In this document: piece after piece, positions 60,957-64,000 of the stretch | How positions within the stretch are numbered: position 1 is the first letter of the stretch | Layout: each line of letters opens with the position of its first letter | Source: Azospirillum lipoferum | Lineage (GTDB): Bacteria > Pseudomonadota > Alphaproteobacteria > Azospirillales > Azospirillaceae | Length of the DNA stretch: 64,000 nucleotides | Assembly: GCF_024170005.1 (NCBI RefSeq) | Contig: NZ_JALJXJ010000017.1 | Location: 117,328-181,327, forward strand | Reading direction: 5' to 3' | Position numbers and translations under genes: made by a program | The notes under the pieces: model-generated | Database searches by the model: none | What the model was told of the DNA's origin: nothing | What the model saw: only the letters and a program-made list of their open reading frames with translations

Positions 60957-61343
60957 TACCATATTCTTAAAATCCCCCACAATCATCTTCCAGAAAACAT
61001 AGGGCCGCCATGGATACTACTAATCACAGCGATGCTCTCTTTGAAAACTGGCCTTGCTCGCGTTCGAGAAGAAAGGCCAGACCGGAGCCAGACCGTCAAG
61101 GGTGCGCCGCCCCTGCGGCGCATCGCTTGCGCGACGGCCTTTGGCCGCCCTTGACCGTCCGTCTCCGGCCCGGCAAAGGCTATCCATGCGAGCAAGGCAG
61201 AATGTGGCTGATCGAGCAGCCACCACCCAACAAGAGTGAACATACAGTTTCGCCTGGAACCTCGAACAGTAATCCAGCGTCAGCTTCTTAATCTCAATCA
61301 TCGAAGGTGGACGTACCGTCGGACACAGCTACACTGGTGACCT
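60957..61343. other. intergenic region with palindromic repeat
   Basis: 387 bp without a convincing gene; the centre is a structured repeat (61082-61168). Short open frames here are shadows of the repeat. Confidence 0.5.
61082..61168. repeat. nested palindromic repeat element
   Basis: Outer imperfect 21-bp arms (61082-61102 with GTCAAGGG; 61148-61168 with CCCTTGAC; 17 of 21 matching) enclose two smaller hairpins, TGCGCCG...CGGCGCA (61103-61122) and CGGCC-TTT-GGCCG (61135-61147). It looks like a REP/MITE-like dispersed element able to form a cruciform. Only one copy is seen in the window. Confidence 0.65.
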
Positions 61344-61841
61344 ATGGCCCAAGCGAACGATTTCCTTTTCGGCTTCGCCAAAACTCCGCCAGCCTTATCG
61401 CGACGAACGCTCCTGGGAAGTGCAGCTATTCTCCCTGGGGCGGCAGGAGCGCGTATGTTTTCTATTACCGATCCCGTCGCCGTGCTCTGGGAGGAATGGC
61501 AACGGGCCATGGCGGAAGCCAACGCCCTGTGCGGCCAATGGAGCGGCGCGGAGCAGACCCTTGCGAAAAGCATTGGCTGGAATGCTGTGGAGGCGGCGGT
61601 GACAGTGAACGCCCCTGAAACGCGGGACATGAACGCCATCGCCGAACGCCAGGATGCCCTTGACCGGTTCCTTGACGACCTCGGCCGCCGTATCCTCGCC
61701 CTGCCCTCCCAGAGCGTCGCCGGCACCATCGCCAAGCTGTCGCTGGCCTTGGCTGTCGCTGATCCCACGCAACGGGACGAGTTGGAATGGCGGCTGGTGC
61801 AGAACGCCTTGAGCGAACTTCGCCAATCAGCACCACGCTGA
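61344..61841 (+). CDS. hypothetical protein, recombinase-associated
   Basis: 165 aa. No domain recognised. The N-terminus (LSRRTLLGSAAILPGAAGA) superficially resembles a twin-arginine segment, but the rest is a helical, Ala/Glu-rich soluble protein (VLWEEWQRAMAEANALCGQW, LDRFLDDLGRRILALP). It lies between the regulators and the recombinase of the island. Function unknown. Confidence 0.55.
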   Translation: MAQANDFLFGFAKTPPALSRRTLLGSAAILPGAAGARMFSITDPVAVLWEEWQRAMAEANALCGQWSGAEQTLAKSIGWNAVEAAVTVNAPETRDMNAIAERQDALDRFLDDLGRRILALPSQSVAGTIAKLSLALAVADPTQRDELEWRLVQNALSELRQSAPR

Positions 61842-62057
61842 ACTCTGGAATCGTAATCGTTCCTTCACGACACCAGACGAACCACGAAATTCCACTACTC
61901 TCCCATATCCGCCACAACGATAAGACCACATACTTTCTCCTATTTTGCTCTAGACTACGATGTACGATACAGTTATTATTTCTAGTATGTTGTTGAAGAT
62001 TTGAGGTTGAGCGCTCATTTCCGGATTTCGTGCAGAGCATCGTCACGGAGTTCGGCC
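61842..62057. other. AT-rich intergenic region upstream of recombinase genes
   Basis: About 215 bp, clearly richer in A+T than its flanks, presumably carrying the promoter for the small gene and recombinase. No repeat or RNA recognised. Confidence 0.4.
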
Positions 62058-62246
62058 ATGATCGAGGACGACAGCCCCACCCCGGACACGCTGACGGCGG
62101 CCAACGACAACGCCGCCGCCATGGCGCGGATCGACCGGGCGGCGCTGATCCTGGCCCGCCTGCTGGGCCGACAGATGGCCCGCGACGCCTTCGAGCGGCT
62201 GAAGGCCGCGAACGACAACCGCCCGCCGGACAGCGGCGGGCCCTGA
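62058..62246 (+). CDS. small recombinase-operon protein
   Basis: 62 aa, ATG 62058 with CGGAG 8 nt upstream. Ala/Asp-rich; contains ARIDRAALILARLLGRQMAR and two AANDN boxes (residues ~14-18 and ~50-54). It ends 17 nt before the recombinase ATG and is probably co-transcribed. A recombination-directionality or regulatory helper is possible but no family is recognised. Confidence 0.55.
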   Translation: MIEDDSPTPDTLTAANDNAAAMARIDRAALILARLLGRQMARDAFERLKAANDNRPPDSGGP

Positions 62247-62263
62247 CCAGGGACGGACGAGCG

Positions 62264-63982
<1,719 letters not shown>

Positions 63983-64000
63983 GATGTATCAGTGTCGGGT

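Overview
The window is high-GC proteobacterial DNA. TRAP transporters, an alphaproteobacterial-type RHH_4 protein and large serine recombinases next to tRNA genes suggest a Rhodospirillales/Azospirillum-like alphaproteobacterium. That assignment is inference, because no 16S or core gene is present. The whole window reads as accessory DNA: cargo loci separated by decayed IS6, IS5 and IS3 elements.

Layout. (1) 0-9.7 kb: 3' part of an extracellular contractile injection system (eCIS) locus, with a partial DUF1906 protein, a multidomain DUF4157 cargo protein with an OTU-like protease domain, the tape-measure protein, the AAA+ ATPase and a second cargo-like protein on the opposite strand. (2) 10-16.8 kb: a GntR/FCD regulator divergent from an operon for a FAD-linked D-2-hydroxyacid oxidase, a TRAP transporter (DctP, fused DctQM), a small barrel protein and an ICL/PEP-mutase family lyase. 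(3) 16.8-18.1 kb: IS6 transposase interrupted by a decayed IS5-type element. (4) 18.1-25 kb, minus strand: Sua5/YrdC-like protein, MFS transporter, acyl-CoA synthetase and a NitT/TauT-type ABC importer. (5) 25-30.8 kb: GntR/HutC regulator divergent from a lyase / LeuC-like / LeuD-like / MmgE-PrpD operon, resembling dimethylmalate- or citraconate-type catabolism. (6) 31.5-50 kb: a complete 3-hydroxyanthranilate (2-nitrobenzoate-type, nba) meta-cleavage cluster. nbaE-H-J-I-G-F-C are on the plus strand. The ACMS decarboxylase gene (nbaD), a LysR regulator, an unusual molybdopterin oxidoreductase-FNR-ferredoxin fusion and an MHS transporter are on the minus strand. The two operons are tied together by matching TATTC-N7-GAATA operators. 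A DUF4863 (hydroxylaminobenzoate lyase/mutase-like) gene, an orphan solute-binding protein and an AraC regulator follow. (7) 50.1-51.8 kb: an intact IS3-family element next to the stump of a serine recombinase. (8) 51.8-64 kb: an island at an initiator tRNA-fMet gene. It carries an AT-richer defence-like locus (5mC methyltransferase, receiver-domain protein, dual-GHKL ATPase/kinase-like protein, Vsr, EVE-HNH nuclease), small HTH/RHH regulators and an intact large serine recombinase abutting the tRNA.

How the genes work together. The eCIS genes encode assembly factors and payloads whose GC-rich leaders (ending in VVQR) are joined to AT-richer toxin-like bodies. The nba genes would take 3-hydroxyanthranilate to pyruvate and acetyl-CoA. 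The island at the right end pairs a MORC/histidine-kinase-like protein with a receiver-domain protein and DNA-modification/cleavage enzymes. This is a two-component-style arrangement in a restriction-like locus and the best candidate here for an undescribed system.
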